This document shows, piece by piece, positions 11,501 to 20,929 of a DNA stretch of 64,000 bases. The first letter of the stretch is position 1, and each line of letters opens with the position of its first letter. The notes beneath the pieces are model-generated. The model worked only from the letters and a program-made list of their open reading frames with translations. It was not told the DNA's origin and made no database searches. The translations under genes and the position numbers were made by a program. The stretch is taken from contig JAPFFF010000002.1 of NCBI GenBank assembly GCA_039105265.1, forward strand, positions 8,246,001 to 8,310,000, given 5' to 3'. The DNA is from Tritrichomonas musculus. Taxonomy: Eukaryota > Parabasalia > Tritrichomonadida > Tritrichomonadidae.

Positions 11501-11700
11501 AAAATATTGATTGGGTTACTCAAATGGAAAATGTACTTTTTACTAATAATGAAGAAGATTTTAAAGAGTTTTCTGCATTAAAATTACGCAAAAATGATAT
11601 ATTGAAATTCATTAAAAAACTTGAAGAAAGCTTTAGTGTAAAATTCAATATAAACAAGAAACAATTACTCAAGTTCTCGTCAGCTCGTCAAAATGAATAA
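8551..11700 (+). CDS. Coiled-coil / LIM / PARP-type ADP-ribosyltransferase protein with C-terminal alpha-beta domain
   Basis: 1049 residues from an ATG. Residues about 45-425 form a long coiled coil with internal repeats of about 30-50 residues (EKENSSLKKENA phrases). Residues about 433-490 are a LIM zinc-binding domain: CFIC, HKNCIKCKVC and a final CKDH. Residues about 745-900 resemble the PARP/ART catalytic fold: YHGSR (His750), DNLFYASMYG (Tyr794) and NEFVFPNKYQILP (Glu876) match the H-Y-E triad of mono- or poly-ADP-ribosyltransferases using NAD. After about 905 an unassigned domain begins at LWKDENIND and has alternating strand/helix character (KLITNSG, FVCLVFACS). The LIM plus coiled coil suggest docking to the cytoskeleton or a complex. 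Activity, and mono- versus poly-transfer, cannot be told from sequence alone. The stop sits in a TAAA context. Confidence 0.85.
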   Translation: MNNRNDIDQIISNEPFNSFLSYQLSNILKMKVDIVDIKDEISNIYISFHGLLDEKHKLAKQLISKGSKRENQLKTQIDELLNDNKNKEKNISKLQAEIESLKQHNESSFQLKHINMSGLKTLKPNHQFNTHDINLNQIKKLKEENALLKKEKEENALIVKESSIYKKLNLSLIGENKTLKEKNSSFKEQSTLLFNENESLKKELTSIKEQADLLEKENSSLKKENASINEKVDSSDELNESLRKELAKIQEQVNLLEKENSSLKKENAIIKEKADSLIDENISLKDENSSIKESTDCLIKEKNDSILEYSSIGEENLSLKKDNVLLLNENAKFKKENDHLNKKLIEEKKNALNLKKEKDKLNQVIASIEENNKKLSKQISEKNLDIDRKKSLIEDQQKQIANLSDEIDTLKKTIQKTKKTKKLTNISDPTISCFICNKPINDSDLVLIHDESYHKNCIKCKVCQKTFELPEQLDEIVYINSKLFLCKDHYEEYQKSHDLPAEIEEEYKQEVKENIINLLFDNNQFFPEIENQPSEKVFITDELVKNSYQIHKPYELFVPTVELHFNKSPEEIDYDKLTQEFIDDGLCIINVRKGSTFLKIAFMDLNEGKEKFNQFKNKIISPLGKSVVGNFLNEPEIMVPDENKIKELYKKPSINILQHNFELDEIDIQYIKKEVLKKLNNEKKVNFEFLFSHQDIFDDFEKQLINDIRNNAYEIIVVGETIIANRYLDEYESIKAKISKKNVVENYVYHGSRLANHEKIIKEHFLMPGKDKIEEQTDDGYYGKGVYGTDNLFYASMYGNGYKKLKINEKTFIIVCKAIYNKKKVKQIKDRSYYGKQIDEDIADKYGINQALVGDKNDFWSIKEEEINDNSIVANEFVFPNKYQILPILSLMVMRTDHFILWKDENINDENLRYLEQISKKNDVNFYHAKSYEEAIEIANLKKRNKFKLITNSGIKQNGQKLIKEIRKIVKSNFVCLVFACSMKNIDWVTQMENVLFTNNEEDFKEFSALKLRKNDILKFIKKLEESFSVKFNINKKQLLKFSSARQNE

Positions 11701-11780
11701 ATAACCACTTTTTTGTCAATTAAGTTTTTTAAAGATAAGAAAAATTATGATTAAATCAAGCAAATATAAGAAGAAAGTAA

Positions 11781-11815
<35 letters not shown>

Positions 11816-12186
11816 AGAAATCATTACCTTAATCAATTATTCTCTCAAGATTCAAATATTTTTGTATCAATTTTTTATTTAAGAAACATAAAGGATTATT
11901 CCTTTCAAATGCCTTTTGAATGAATAGCTTTAGCTCAATCATTGAAGATGCAAGAATTCATTTGGAAACTTTACAGTTCCATCTCTCAAAAAATTGATAT
12001 TTATGTCTTTAATGAGTGGGATAATTATTCTTAATAATTGATTTTGATAATAAACATAAAATAGGCTGTATTGACAAGTCAATTCAAAAATTAATATAAT
12101 TACCATAAGATAAAAAAAAAATAAATTTTATTTATAAAGATTATAAATGGAAAATATTTTAATATTCATGTTAGTTAAATCGGAAA
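11701..12186. other. AT-rich gap with a long T run
   Basis: 486 bases with no gene. A run of more than 25 T lies at about 11788-11814, shortly after the end of the preceding gene; it is a simple repeat rather than a proven terminator. Confidence 0.5.
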
Positions 12187-12196
12187 TCATTTTTAA

Positions 12197-13280
12197 GAGG
12201 TGCGGACGCTGACTTCACCAATTTTTCTATAATTTAAAATATTTATATCTTCAGATATATTGAATATATATATTATTTATCTTCATTATTATTTATTATA
12301 TCATTAATATTAATATTTGTAATATTAAATAAAATATTATATCTAATATTTATGTCTAAAAAAAGCATTTAAATGATCTACTAAAAAATTGCTATTTCGT
12401 AATGTGGATGATTTACAAGATTATTTTTAGTTTAATATAAAATATCATTATACTAATATATTTGATATAAACTTTATTTTATTTTATATTATTTATTTCA
12501 TGAGAAAAATGGCTTTTAATTGATTTTTTTGATTTTTTTCCAAGACAAGTATATTATAAAACTAATATTTTCAGTTCAATTATTCATTATCTTATTCTTT
12601 ATTTTATTTAATGAAAATATTCTAAATTAATGATAACTTAAAATTCCTAGGATTCAGCTGTGAGCGCTGATTTTATTCCTAAAATTTTAAATAAAATAAA
12701 ATGTTCAGAAAATATATAACTTTTGAAAAGGACTGAACTTTTGAATAACTTAAATAAATTTGAGAGATAATTTTAAAAAATAATTATCTTTGTAATTAAT
12801 ATATAATTATATTTATATAATTAGATATATATAATATAATATAATATAAATATGCAAAATAGTTATCTAAAAAAGAAACTTTTTTTTATTTTCTACTAAG
12901 AAAATTGGCTTAATTTTTTTTTTCATTTTTCCGAAATTTCAAATTTGAATACTTTTTCCATCAATTTTATAGTTATTAAGATTATTAATACAATGAATAT
13001 TTTTAAATAATATATAAATCAATATTTCATAATTTTTATTAGTTTTTTTGCAAGATTAAATGATTTTTTATACAATTCGAATATTTCATTGGTTTACGTA
13101 AATGTAAAATATTTTCAATAGTTTACGAACTATTTTCTCAGAAAAAAAAATGTTATTTACCACAGCTGCATCGGCGGAACGAAATTTAATAATATTTACA
13201 TACTTTTAATCCTTATTAAAAATAATACTTACATACCAATTTTGTGACAAATCTATTTCACTTCACCGTGTCCGCACCTC
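12197..13280. mobile_element. Non-autonomous DNA transposon, Mutator-like (terminal inverted repeats, 10-bp target duplication)
   Basis: The ends are inverted: GAGGTGCGGAC at 12197-12207 and GTCCGCACCTC at 13270-13280, with weaker complementarity beyond (both ends continue into a cttcacc/ggtgaag pair). Immediately outside, the 10-mer TCATTTTTAA occurs at 12187-12196 and again at 13281-13290 in direct orientation, as expected for a target-site duplication. A 9-11 bp duplication and a G-starting inverted repeat are typical of Mutator-like elements, a class known to be abundant in Trichomonas. The 1084-bp interior is AT-rich and has no transposase reading frame, so it must depend on an element elsewhere. 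Intact ends and an exact duplication suggest fairly recent insertion. Confidence 0.75.
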
Positions 13281-13290
13281 TCATTTTTAA

Positions 13291-13640
13291 AATTCATGAA
13301 TTTCTTGATAAATCAGTGATTTAAAATCATAATAAATGAAATCATTTTTTTAAATTTCATTTACTATTATTAGTATACTTTTGAATAGAAATAACATATA
13401 TTATTAATAATATAAATAAAATGATTCATAAAACATTTTGAGAGTTACATCTGAAACACTAATCAATAACTTTGGTTTTTATTTTAAATTATTTAATAAA
13501 TAAATCAAATATATATTAAAATTTTACTGTTACTAGAATATAACGGTAGGTATTACCGAAATTTGTTAATTCAATTTAAGAAAGCTTTTAAATTTTGAAA
13601 ATAAAAATGGTCATAATAAAAATTTGACTACCAAACATAA
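13291..13640. other. AT-rich gap
   Basis: 350 bases next to the 3' truncation point of the RCC1 fragment. No gene or RNA signal seen. Confidence 0.4.
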
Positions 13641-14141
13641 TTATAAATGTCTTACTATAGTAATTATTACAAGAATAGCTGCAGCGGTACTTCTGCCACC
13701 AAAAAGCGAAACTGGCCTGTGGAGGCCTGTTGAAGCAATAATCGGCGTTTTGGATTTTGTTTTTTCTGAAAAAAATGCAAGTTTGCGATCATTTAATGTT
13801 GGAGTCGTTGAGACAAGTAAAAGCGTGTAGAATTGGCCACAAACTACTGAAATTGGGTAAAGTGGATGGCCTGAGTCATCTTTGAGCGGAAGATTTGTTA
13901 ATTTTTTAAATATTTTTTTTGAAAGTGAACCGCTGATTCGACAATCTCTGTTGTCACCAATGACTTGTAATAAACCTTCTTGCGTAATGAGTGCTGTGTG
14001 ATCTAAATGATGTGAGAAAGATAAAAGTGGTTTAAGTTTGATATCTACAGAAGGGGAAATAATTTGATATTGTGTTGAGGTTTTTTTGTTTGGCTTGCTG
14101 ATGAGCTGGTTACATCCATCAATCCCGCAAACTTTAATCAT
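13641..14141 (-). pseudogene. RCC1-like protein, 3'-truncated fragment
   Basis: 166 residues starting with MIKVCGIDGCNQL. It aligns by eye with the middle of the intact BTB-RCC1 protein at 46836-48728: SFSHHLDHTALITQEG, VIGDNRDCRISGSL, PISVVCGQFYTLLL and PVSLFGGRSTAAAI correspond to SYSVYRNQSVMVTSDG, GIGENSDGRISASL, PVSAVCCYSSTLYM and PVALFGGRSHSSAI. RCC1 blades normally number about seven; only about two to three are here. Similarity ends abruptly at GGRSTAAAIL and AT-rich sequence follows. The ATG start may be native, since some trichomonad RCC1 proteins begin this way, so this is best read as a gene that lost its 3' part. Confidence 0.75.
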
Positions 14142-14998
14142 TTTTAAAAATAAGGTGCTTTCAATAGAGGCTGAGCAAGGTCAATTTAGCATAAATTGGC
14201 CATAATTTGATCGTTTATTATAAAAAAGAAAACCAAATATGATCAGAAATATTTTGATCAGAAATTTTTTATTTTTCACTATTATTTAGCAAATATCTCC
14301 AAATCAAAAAAAGTAAAACTAATAATATTTAACAAAAATTATAATTTATAATAATAATTTTTATATAATTTATCATCAAATATTAAATAAAATAATTAAA
14401 TTGTATGAAAAATAATAAAAATAAAATTTAGGGCTACGGGTCTATTGAAAGCCCTTTAATAATATGGAGCTGAATTGAATTTGATTCAAAATTAATCTTA
14501 ATAATATCTTAATAGAAAATTTGTTAAATAGTATTATGATAACTAAAATATACATATATAGAAATAAATATAATAAATATAGAAATAATATCAGTTAAAA
14601 AATAATAAATAATTGTACAAATTATATATACATTAAAAACCACAACTATCAAAAATTTTATAAAATTGAATTATATTATGGTTAAAAAAAAGGGGAAAAA
14701 ATATAAATATATTGATATATTTTTGCTTTTTATTATATTATTATATTGATTTTAATTTATTAGAAAAGAATTTCATTCAATAAATATTCAATAAATCTAC
14801 TTCGTAATTAAATCATTAATTCTTATATATAAAAAATTGTTGGTTTTAATTCAATACTATAGTAGTGATAAGTGTTCAGCTCAGGAACTAGATAGAATTA
14901 AATTATAAAACTCCTTTAATTACCATTATATAAATGTTTTTTTGTTATGAAAAATTTGAATACTCTCTCAAAAAGGCGATTAAATCTCTTGAAAGCTT
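14142..14998. other. AT-rich gap upstream of the kinase-Sel1 gene
   Basis: About 860 bases of AT-rich sequence. The first 70 bases contain tracts such as ataaattggccat that might be leader sequence of the RCC1 fragment. No coding frame or RNA gene seen. Confidence 0.4.
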
Positions 14999-17900
14999 AT
15001 GATCAGTAGTTTCATCGACAAATATAATGCAGTTCATAATATTATTCAAATTAATGATCACAAATTGAATGATATTGTTCAGAATTATGTTTTCTCATAT
15101 ATTTTAAATCAATCTGATATTTTGAACCAAAATATTCTAGAAAACGCAAGAAAATCTGATTTTTTTATGATAGATTCTTTTGAAGAGGAGAAAAGAAACC
15201 CAGATTCACTGTTATTCGTTGTTGGATTTGAAAATACAATTCTCCTAATTCCAAATACCTTTATTTCATTATTAAAACCTTTTTTCGCGGAAAATAAGGA
15301 AATTTTCATTTGCTTTTTACCCAATACAAAAGATTTATTCAACCAAAAACTTGAAATATCATACAAAGAAATAATTTATAATGATAATTTCATCGAAGAG
15401 ATACAAAATTTTAATAAACACATGGAAATGCAACGACAAGCTGACAAATCAGTGAAATCATCCTGGGCGAAGATAAGATCATGCATATCAGGCTATTTAA
15501 TTGAAAAAAGTTATCAAAAATTGAATAAAAACAGAGTTCACACGTTTTTAAGAAAAAGTTCAACGAGGCCAATTGAAATCAATGAAGATGAATACATAGA
15601 ATTAAGAGAAATTGGGAACGGATCATCATTTATGGTGATTTTGATTTATCATATTGATAAACGTTCTTTATTTGTTATCAAAAAGTCGAGAAACCGCGAT
15701 TTAGAAACTGAAAATTTGATAAGAAGATCTTTTGTAAACCATTCAATATTCAGTCATCCATTTTTACCCACTTTTATAGGAAAGACAAACAAAAATTATC
15801 TTGTTATTGAATTCATTAATGGACAGACATTAGAACACATTGAAAACTTGCATCTTCAAATTCAGGACAAACTCAAAATTATATTAGAAATAATGCTGAT
15901 TCTCGGTGTTTTTCATTTGAAGCACTACATTTATCGAGACTTGAAGCCAGATAATGTAATGATTGATAGTAATAAAACAGTGGTTATTGTTGATTTTGAT
16001 CGTCTTGTTAAACTTGATGAAGTTGTGGATACTGATAATTTTACAGCTGATTTTGTGTCACCGTTTGTTGATACTGAAGTTAACAATGGCAGTTTTTCAT
16101 ATAAAAATGACATTTATTCGTTTGGCCAAATGATTTACTACATAATAAATGAAAGATATCCAATTAATATGAATATTAGTAATAAATCAAATCTCTCTGA
16201 ATATCCTATTCTTGAAGAAATGTATAGAAAATGCACAAATCCTATTGTAAAAGAAAGACCAGATATTTCAGAGTTACTTATTCCATTCTGTTTCTCTTTT
16301 GTTGGATTAATTAATTTAAATGACTTTGCAGAATTGATGAATTTAAATAATCAAAACGAATCCAATGATGAAGAAGAAGAAGAGGAAGAAGCAAATGAAA
16401 CTGATAATGAAGAAGAAAACGAAGAAATTTCAATTGATTTAGATAAAAATAGAATTTTAAGTGATTCATTCAATTATCAAGATTTGATTAATTTGATTTT
16501 TATTGCAATGCAAGAAAATGATATTCAAGCACAACTCATACTTGGTAATATTTATTATAAAGGTGAGTTAATTAAGCGTGATATTAAGCAAGCAATTTTT
16601 TATTATTCATTGGCTGCTGAACAGAATGATTCAAAGGCACAAATTAAACTAGGTCGACTTTATTCTGATAAATCAAATTCTGAATTTGATATTGAGAAAG
16701 CAATTCATTATTTTACACTTGCTGCTGATCAAAACAATATAAAAGCACAATTAATTCTAGGTCAAATTTACACGACAAATTTGTATATAAGACCTGATGT
16801 TGAAAAAGGAATTCATTATTATTCACTTGCTGCAAGTCAGAATGATCGAAATGCACTAATTGCTCTTGGCCATCTTTATTATGAGAATGAATTTGTTCCT
16901 CATGATATTAATAAATCAATTCATTATTATAAACTTGCTGCAGACCAGAATGATATGATAGCACAATATCGTCTTGGCATTATTTATGGTAATAACAAAT
17001 ATGTTGCTCGTGATTTACATAAATCTATTTATTATTTCACACTTGCTGCTGATCAAAATAATGTTAATTCACAATATTATCTTGGATTAATTTATTGTGA
17101 TGAAAATAATCCGAATTTTTATGATGTAAACAAAGGAATTCATTATTTTACACTTGCTGCTGATCAAAATAATGTTAATTCACAATGTTATCTTGGATTA
17201 ATTTATTGTGATGAAAATAATAAGAATTTTTATGATGTAAACAAAGGAATTCATTATTTTACACTTGCTGCTAATCAAAATAATGTTAATTCACAATATT
17301 ATCTTGGAGTAATATATTATGATAATAGCTTTGGTCATCAAAATATAAGTAAAGCTATTCATTATTTCACACTTGCAGCAAACCAAAATAATATAAAAGC
17401 ACAACTGTACCTTGGAAAAATATATGGAAAAGGAAAATATGTTAATATTGACATTAATAAATCAATTCATTATTATACACTTGCAGCCGAACAAAACGAT
17501 GCTACTGCACAATTTAATCTTGGTTTAATTTATTATGAAAACAAATTCATTCCTACTGATATAAATAAATCAATTCATTATTTTGATCTTGCTGCAAAAA
17601 ATAATGATGTTCAAGCGCTATTTAATCTTGGAAAAATTCATGAAGAAGATAGATTTATTCAAAGAGACATTAATAAAGCAATTTATTATTATTCACTAGC
17701 ATCAGATAAAAATGATGTTAATGCATCATACAATCTTGGATTGATTTATTCAAATGAAAAATATGATGTTTATGATATTAATAAAGCCATTTCATATTTT
17801 AAACTTGCTGCAGATAAAGGACATTCTAATTCACAATATAATTTGGGTTTTATTTATATAACAAAAGACATAAATAAATCTATTTATTATTACAAACTCG

Positions 17901-19081
17901 CTGCAGAACAAGGTCATTTATATTCACAATTTAATTTAGGTATTATTTACTTAAGTGAAAGTTATGGTCAACAAAACATTGATAAATGTATTTATTATTT
18001 AACACAAGCAGCCAATCAAAATTTTGCTGAAGCACAATTTATTCTTGGCACTTTTTATTATGTAGCACATCATGTTCCTCGTGATATTAGAAAGTCAATC
18101 TTTTATCTTTCATTGGCAGCACAACAAGAACATAAACTAGCTCAATACAATCTCGCAATTATTTATGTAAACGGGAAATACATTGAAAGAGACATTAACA
18201 AATCAATTAATTATTTTCTTCTTGCAGCAAATCAAAATTTCCCTAAAGCTTTTCTTATTCTTGGTTTTCTTTATTACAAAGGAGAATTTGTTCAGCAAAA
18301 CACAAACTTAGCAATTTATTATTTGTCAATTGCTGCATCAAAGAATGATAAATTTTCTCAATTCCTTTTAGGAAGAATTTATTTTTTAGGTGAAAAAGTA
18401 CCTCAAGATATTGTTAAAAGTATTCATTATTTCACATTAGCAGCGAAACAAAATGAAGTTAGCTCATTGTTTCATCTTTCCATTTTTTATTTAGAAGGTC
18501 GATATGTTGAAAAAGATGTCAAAAAAGGAATATATTTTTTAAAACAAGCATCATTAAATGGATTCAAATTGGCCCATTTTTATCTTGGCTTTTTATATCA
18601 TGAAGGTAAGTATGTTGAAAGAGATATTAATAAAGCTATTCATCATTATAAGGAAGCTTCTTCATTTAATATTCAATACGCCAAAAATAATCTTGGAGTT
18701 ATATTTTTAAATAAAACTCCTAAAAATGTGGGACTTTCAATTGAATATTTCAAAGAAGCAATTAATCAAAAAAATGACAGTGTTGCTATGTTCAATTTGG
18801 CAAATATTTATCTTTTTGAAAAAGATGTAAAAAGAGATCTAAATAAAGCAATGGATCTATTAAATAAGTCTTCAAAAGGATTTTTGCCAGCCAAAATGCT
18901 TCTCGATTTGTTAATGAAAGGTGAAAATATTGAAAACATCAAAAGAGTTGATTTTGTATACCAAAACAATGATTGTGTGATACAAGCTGGTTTTTTAAAT
19001 GAAGAAGTAAAAAGTAAAAAGAAAAAGATACCTGATATATCCGATCAGTTTTATGAAGGATTTGAAATTGACTTTAATTGA
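14999..19081 (+). CDS. Kinase-like domain plus long Sel1-repeat array (DFD variant)
   Basis: 1360 residues from an ATG. Residues 1-190 are an unassigned N-terminal region containing LLFVVGFENTILLIPNT. Residues about 198-435 are kinase-like: glycine loop GNGSSF at 206-211, VIKK with Lys228, catalytic loop IYRDLKPDN (YRD at 312-314 in place of HRD) and VDFD at 331-334 in place of DFG; no APE is found (VSPFVD instead). Asp and Asn of the catalytic loop and the first Asp of DFD remain, so activity is possible but atypical. An acidic Glu/Asn stretch lies at about 455-480, followed by about 22 Sel1 repeats of 36-37 residues to about 1300. The protein ends QFYEGFEIDFN. The gene at 56240 has the same DFD variant and FYEGF end. 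Likely a cytosolic signalling scaffold; substrate unknown. Confidence 0.9.
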   Translation: MISSFIDKYNAVHNIIQINDHKLNDIVQNYVFSYILNQSDILNQNILENARKSDFFMIDSFEEEKRNPDSLLFVVGFENTILLIPNTFISLLKPFFAENKEIFICFLPNTKDLFNQKLEISYKEIIYNDNFIEEIQNFNKHMEMQRQADKSVKSSWAKIRSCISGYLIEKSYQKLNKNRVHTFLRKSSTRPIEINEDEYIELREIGNGSSFMVILIYHIDKRSLFVIKKSRNRDLETENLIRRSFVNHSIFSHPFLPTFIGKTNKNYLVIEFINGQTLEHIENLHLQIQDKLKIILEIMLILGVFHLKHYIYRDLKPDNVMIDSNKTVVIVDFDRLVKLDEVVDTDNFTADFVSPFVDTEVNNGSFSYKNDIYSFGQMIYYIINERYPINMNISNKSNLSEYPILEEMYRKCTNPIVKERPDISELLIPFCFSFVGLINLNDFAELMNLNNQNESNDEEEEEEEANETDNEEENEEISIDLDKNRILSDSFNYQDLINLIFIAMQENDIQAQLILGNIYYKGELIKRDIKQAIFYYSLAAEQNDSKAQIKLGRLYSDKSNSEFDIEKAIHYFTLAADQNNIKAQLILGQIYTTNLYIRPDVEKGIHYYSLAASQNDRNALIALGHLYYENEFVPHDINKSIHYYKLAADQNDMIAQYRLGIIYGNNKYVARDLHKSIYYFTLAADQNNVNSQYYLGLIYCDENNPNFYDVNKGIHYFTLAADQNNVNSQCYLGLIYCDENNKNFYDVNKGIHYFTLAANQNNVNSQYYLGVIYYDNSFGHQNISKAIHYFTLAANQNNIKAQLYLGKIYGKGKYVNIDINKSIHYYTLAAEQNDATAQFNLGLIYYENKFIPTDINKSIHYFDLAAKNNDVQALFNLGKIHEEDRFIQRDINKAIYYYSLASDKNDVNASYNLGLIYSNEKYDVYDINKAISYFKLAADKGHSNSQYNLGFIYITKDINKSIYYYKLAAEQGHLYSQFNLGIIYLSESYGQQNIDKCIYYLTQAANQNFAEAQFILGTFYYVAHHVPRDIRKSIFYLSLAAQQEHKLAQYNLAIIYVNGKYIERDINKSINYFLLAANQNFPKAFLILGFLYYKGEFVQQNTNLAIYYLSIAASKNDKFSQFLLGRIYFLGEKVPQDIVKSIHYFTLAAKQNEVSSLFHLSIFYLEGRYVEKDVKKGIYFLKQASLNGFKLAHFYLGFLYHEGKYVERDINKAIHHYKEASSFNIQYAKNNLGVIFLNKTPKNVGLSIEYFKEAINQKNDSVAMFNLANIYLFEKDVKRDLNKAMDLLNKSSKGFLPAKMLLDLLMKGENIENIKRVDFVYQNNDCVIQAGFLNEEVKSKKKKIPDISDQFYEGFEIDFN
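17060..17330 (+). repeat. 111-bp tandem triplication inside the Sel1 array
   Basis: Two and a half nearly identical 111-bp units (starts 17060, 17171 and 17282), each coding a 37-residue Sel1 unit with NVNSQYYLGLIYCDENN. The third unit diverges after LGVIYY. The near-identity at DNA level marks a recent local duplication; the other Sel1 units in this gene are far more diverged. Confidence 0.85.
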
Positions 19082-19138
19082 AAGTAATTTATTTGAATTT
19101 GAATTATAATCAACTTATGATTTCACTTTGAAAACTTA

Positions 19139-19228
19139 TGGAAGAGAAATGCATTTTATCGAGCTGTTGAAAAAGAAAACATTGAAACAATTAGTGCTTT
19201 ATTAAAACATGACGTCGATATCAATTAA
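19139..19228 (+). pseudogene. Single ankyrin-repeat relic
   Basis: The 29-codon stretch reads RNAFYRAVEKENIETISALL then KHDVDIN followed directly by a stop. This is one ankyrin repeat of the trichomonad DUF3447 type, without start codon or neighbours. It stops right after the DIN of the repeat, the same phase at which the isolated ankyrin segments at 51-55 kb break off. Confidence 0.6.
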
Positions 19229-19738
19229 TATAAAATTCGATTGTTTTTATTTAGATGAAAATATTCTAGAAAGGCCAGACACTTACAATTGGTTGATTTT
19301 GTATGCATAGGCTTGTTAAGTCTCGATTTTCGATATCGATAATTGATCCATTTTTTTGATATCAATATCAAATCAAAAATTTTATCTCTGATATCAATAA
19401 TGAATAAAAATTAATTGAATTTGTCATAAATCATCTTGGTACTACTTTCAAAAAGAAATATGTTATTCTCATAAAATATAATCTTCTTATTGTAACATGA
19501 CGTCTATTATTTCATTTTATTATAATAAAAAAAAAAAAAAAAAAAATAATCGATAACTTAACTCAGTTATAATTTCTAACCTAACTTATAATTTTTTTAA
19601 TATAAATCATTTATCTCATTTATATTAAAAAAATTATATCAAAATATGATGATATATGAGTTAAAAATAATTATATGTAAAATTACGAATAAAAGCTTTT
19701 TTTTTATTTTTAATAACAAACAAAGAAGAATGGATGAT
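19229..19738. other. AT-rich gap with A run
   Basis: 510 bases. Contains several gatatcaat words around 19338-19408 and a run of about 20 A at about 19528-19547. No coding signal supported. Confidence 0.4.
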
Positions 19739-20653
19739 TCAGAAGTTGCATTTTGGCTTCCATTCGATGACACTCTGCTTTGGTGAAAAGTGCTGATTCA
19801 ACTTTGAATCGAACTGAACATCTCTGAAGTAATCAGAGCTCATTATGTCATCGATTGTTGGCCTGCTTGCCGCCATCATCTGCGTGCAGTCCTGCACAAT
19901 CTGGCGGACCTTGAAATCGAGGCTTTTGCTGATCGACAATCGCCCGCTCAGAATCTGCTTGATGATGAAGTTTTGGTTTCCGTCTTTGAAAGGGAACTGC
20001 AATTCAAAAAGTGAGTACAAAGTGATTCCAATTGCCCAGATGTCTGTCTTGATCGTGTCAAATTCGCCGCGGACGAACAATTCTGGCGCCGCGTAGTAAA
20101 AAGTGCCTTTTTTGGCCTCGTCGCCGGCGACTTTTTTGGTTCGGCAAAATCCGAAGTCGCACAATTTTGGAGAGAACTTCGAATCGAGCAAAACATTCTC
20201 TGATTTGATGTCGCCGTGAGAAATCCCCTTTTTGTGAAGATATTTGATCGCTTCTAAGAATTCATAGATGATCTTCTTTTTCTGCTTTTCGCTCTTGAAG
20301 CCTGAGCTTGTCGCATACGAAAGCAAGTCTCCATTTTCGCAGTATTCCATGATGATGACGTAGTATTCGTCGTTCGCTGATTTGATTTCAAATGAATCGT
20401 AAACTTTGATGATATGTGGATGATCAAGCTCTTTGAGGACTTTGATTTCAAGCATTGTTGATTCAACAAGATTTCTTGCTTCAATGTCTTTCTTTGACAT
20501 GACCTTGGCTGAATATTTTTGCTTTGTTTTCTCATCTTCAACTAAGATAACAGCGCATGTGCTTCCACATCCGAGATATTTCAGAACATCGTATCCATTG
20601 AAGGACTTGGGGATGTTGATTGGATAGCCATCTTGTGTTTTTGAGGTAAACAT
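19739..20653 (-). CDS. CAMK-like Ser/Thr protein kinase with HGD catalytic loop
   Basis: 304 residues from an ATG; almost the whole protein is one kinase domain (about 21-270). Visible motifs: glycine loop LGCGSTCAV at 28-36, SAK with Lys50, Glu69, catalytic loop SHGDIKSEN (HGD at 146-148 replacing HRD), DFGFCR at 166-171 and AAPELF at 188-193. The catalytic Asp148, Lys150 and Asn153 are kept, so it should be active; Gly in place of Arg of HRD means it may not need activation-loop phosphorylation (family knowledge plus inference). The short single-domain layout is typical of the large trichomonad CAMK/SNF1-like expansion. Codon use here is richer in G and C than in the kinase-Sel1 genes. A TCATTA initiator-like motif lies just upstream of the ATG. 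Confidence 0.92.
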   Translation of the reverse strand: MFTSKTQDGYPINIPKSFNGYDVLKYLGCGSTCAVILVEDEKTKQKYSAKVMSKKDIEARNLVESTMLEIKVLKELDHPHIIKVYDSFEIKSANDEYYVIIMEYCENGDLLSYATSSGFKSEKQKKKIIYEFLEAIKYLHKKGISHGDIKSENVLLDSKFSPKLCDFGFCRTKKVAGDEAKKGTFYYAAPELFVRGEFDTIKTDIWAIGITLYSLFELQFPFKDGNQNFIIKQILSGRLSISKSLDFKVRQIVQDCTQMMAASRPTIDDIMSSDYFRDVQFDSKLNQHFSPKQSVIEWKPKCNF

Positions 20654-20659
20654 TTTGAT

Positions 20660-20665
20660 TAATGA
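20660..20665 (-). promoter_or_regulatory. Initiator (Inr)-like motif
   Basis: On the minus strand TCATTA lies 7 bases before the kinase ATG and fits the trichomonad Inr consensus TCA-Py-(T/A). Position and match support it; such a short word is common in AT-rich DNA. Confidence 0.4.
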
Positions 20666-20901
20666 ACTATTATAAAATGATGTATTTTTTCAGGACATTG
20701 AAAATATTTTTTTTATTGAATAAGCAATTGAAAAATATATAAACTTTTGAATGAATATAAACAAATAAAATTTTGGTTTTTATCAATATTGAAACGCTTA
20801 CAAAAATCAAAAATAAATAATAGAAATAAAAAATAACCATAGAAAATTGAGAAGAAATTATAATCAAAAAATTGAAACAAAATAATGGAAAAAATAATAA
20901 T

Positions 20902-20907
20902 TCATTT
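20902..20907 (+). promoter_or_regulatory. Initiator-like motif of the Myb gene
   Basis: TCATTT, matching TCA-Py-(T/A), lies 26 bases before the ATG at 20930 but inside the coding frame if the upstream ATG at 20885 were used. It is the reason for preferring the downstream start. Confidence 0.35.
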
Positions 20908-20929
20908 TTTATTTTTCCTTATTCAAAAA

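Noticed and set aside
11788-11814. Long T run as a transcription terminator of the ART gene
   Set aside because: Similar runs occur in many gaps of this AT-rich sequence; RNA polymerase II genes here end at TAAA-type sites, so the run is better called a simple repeat.
12197-13280. Ordinary intergenic DNA with a chance inverted repeat
   Set aside because: The exact 10-bp direct repeat next to both GC-rich ends makes chance very unlikely; annotated as an element.
19139-19228. Short functional gene made of one ankyrin repeat
   Set aside because: No start codon and the stop lies inside the repeat; treated as a relic.
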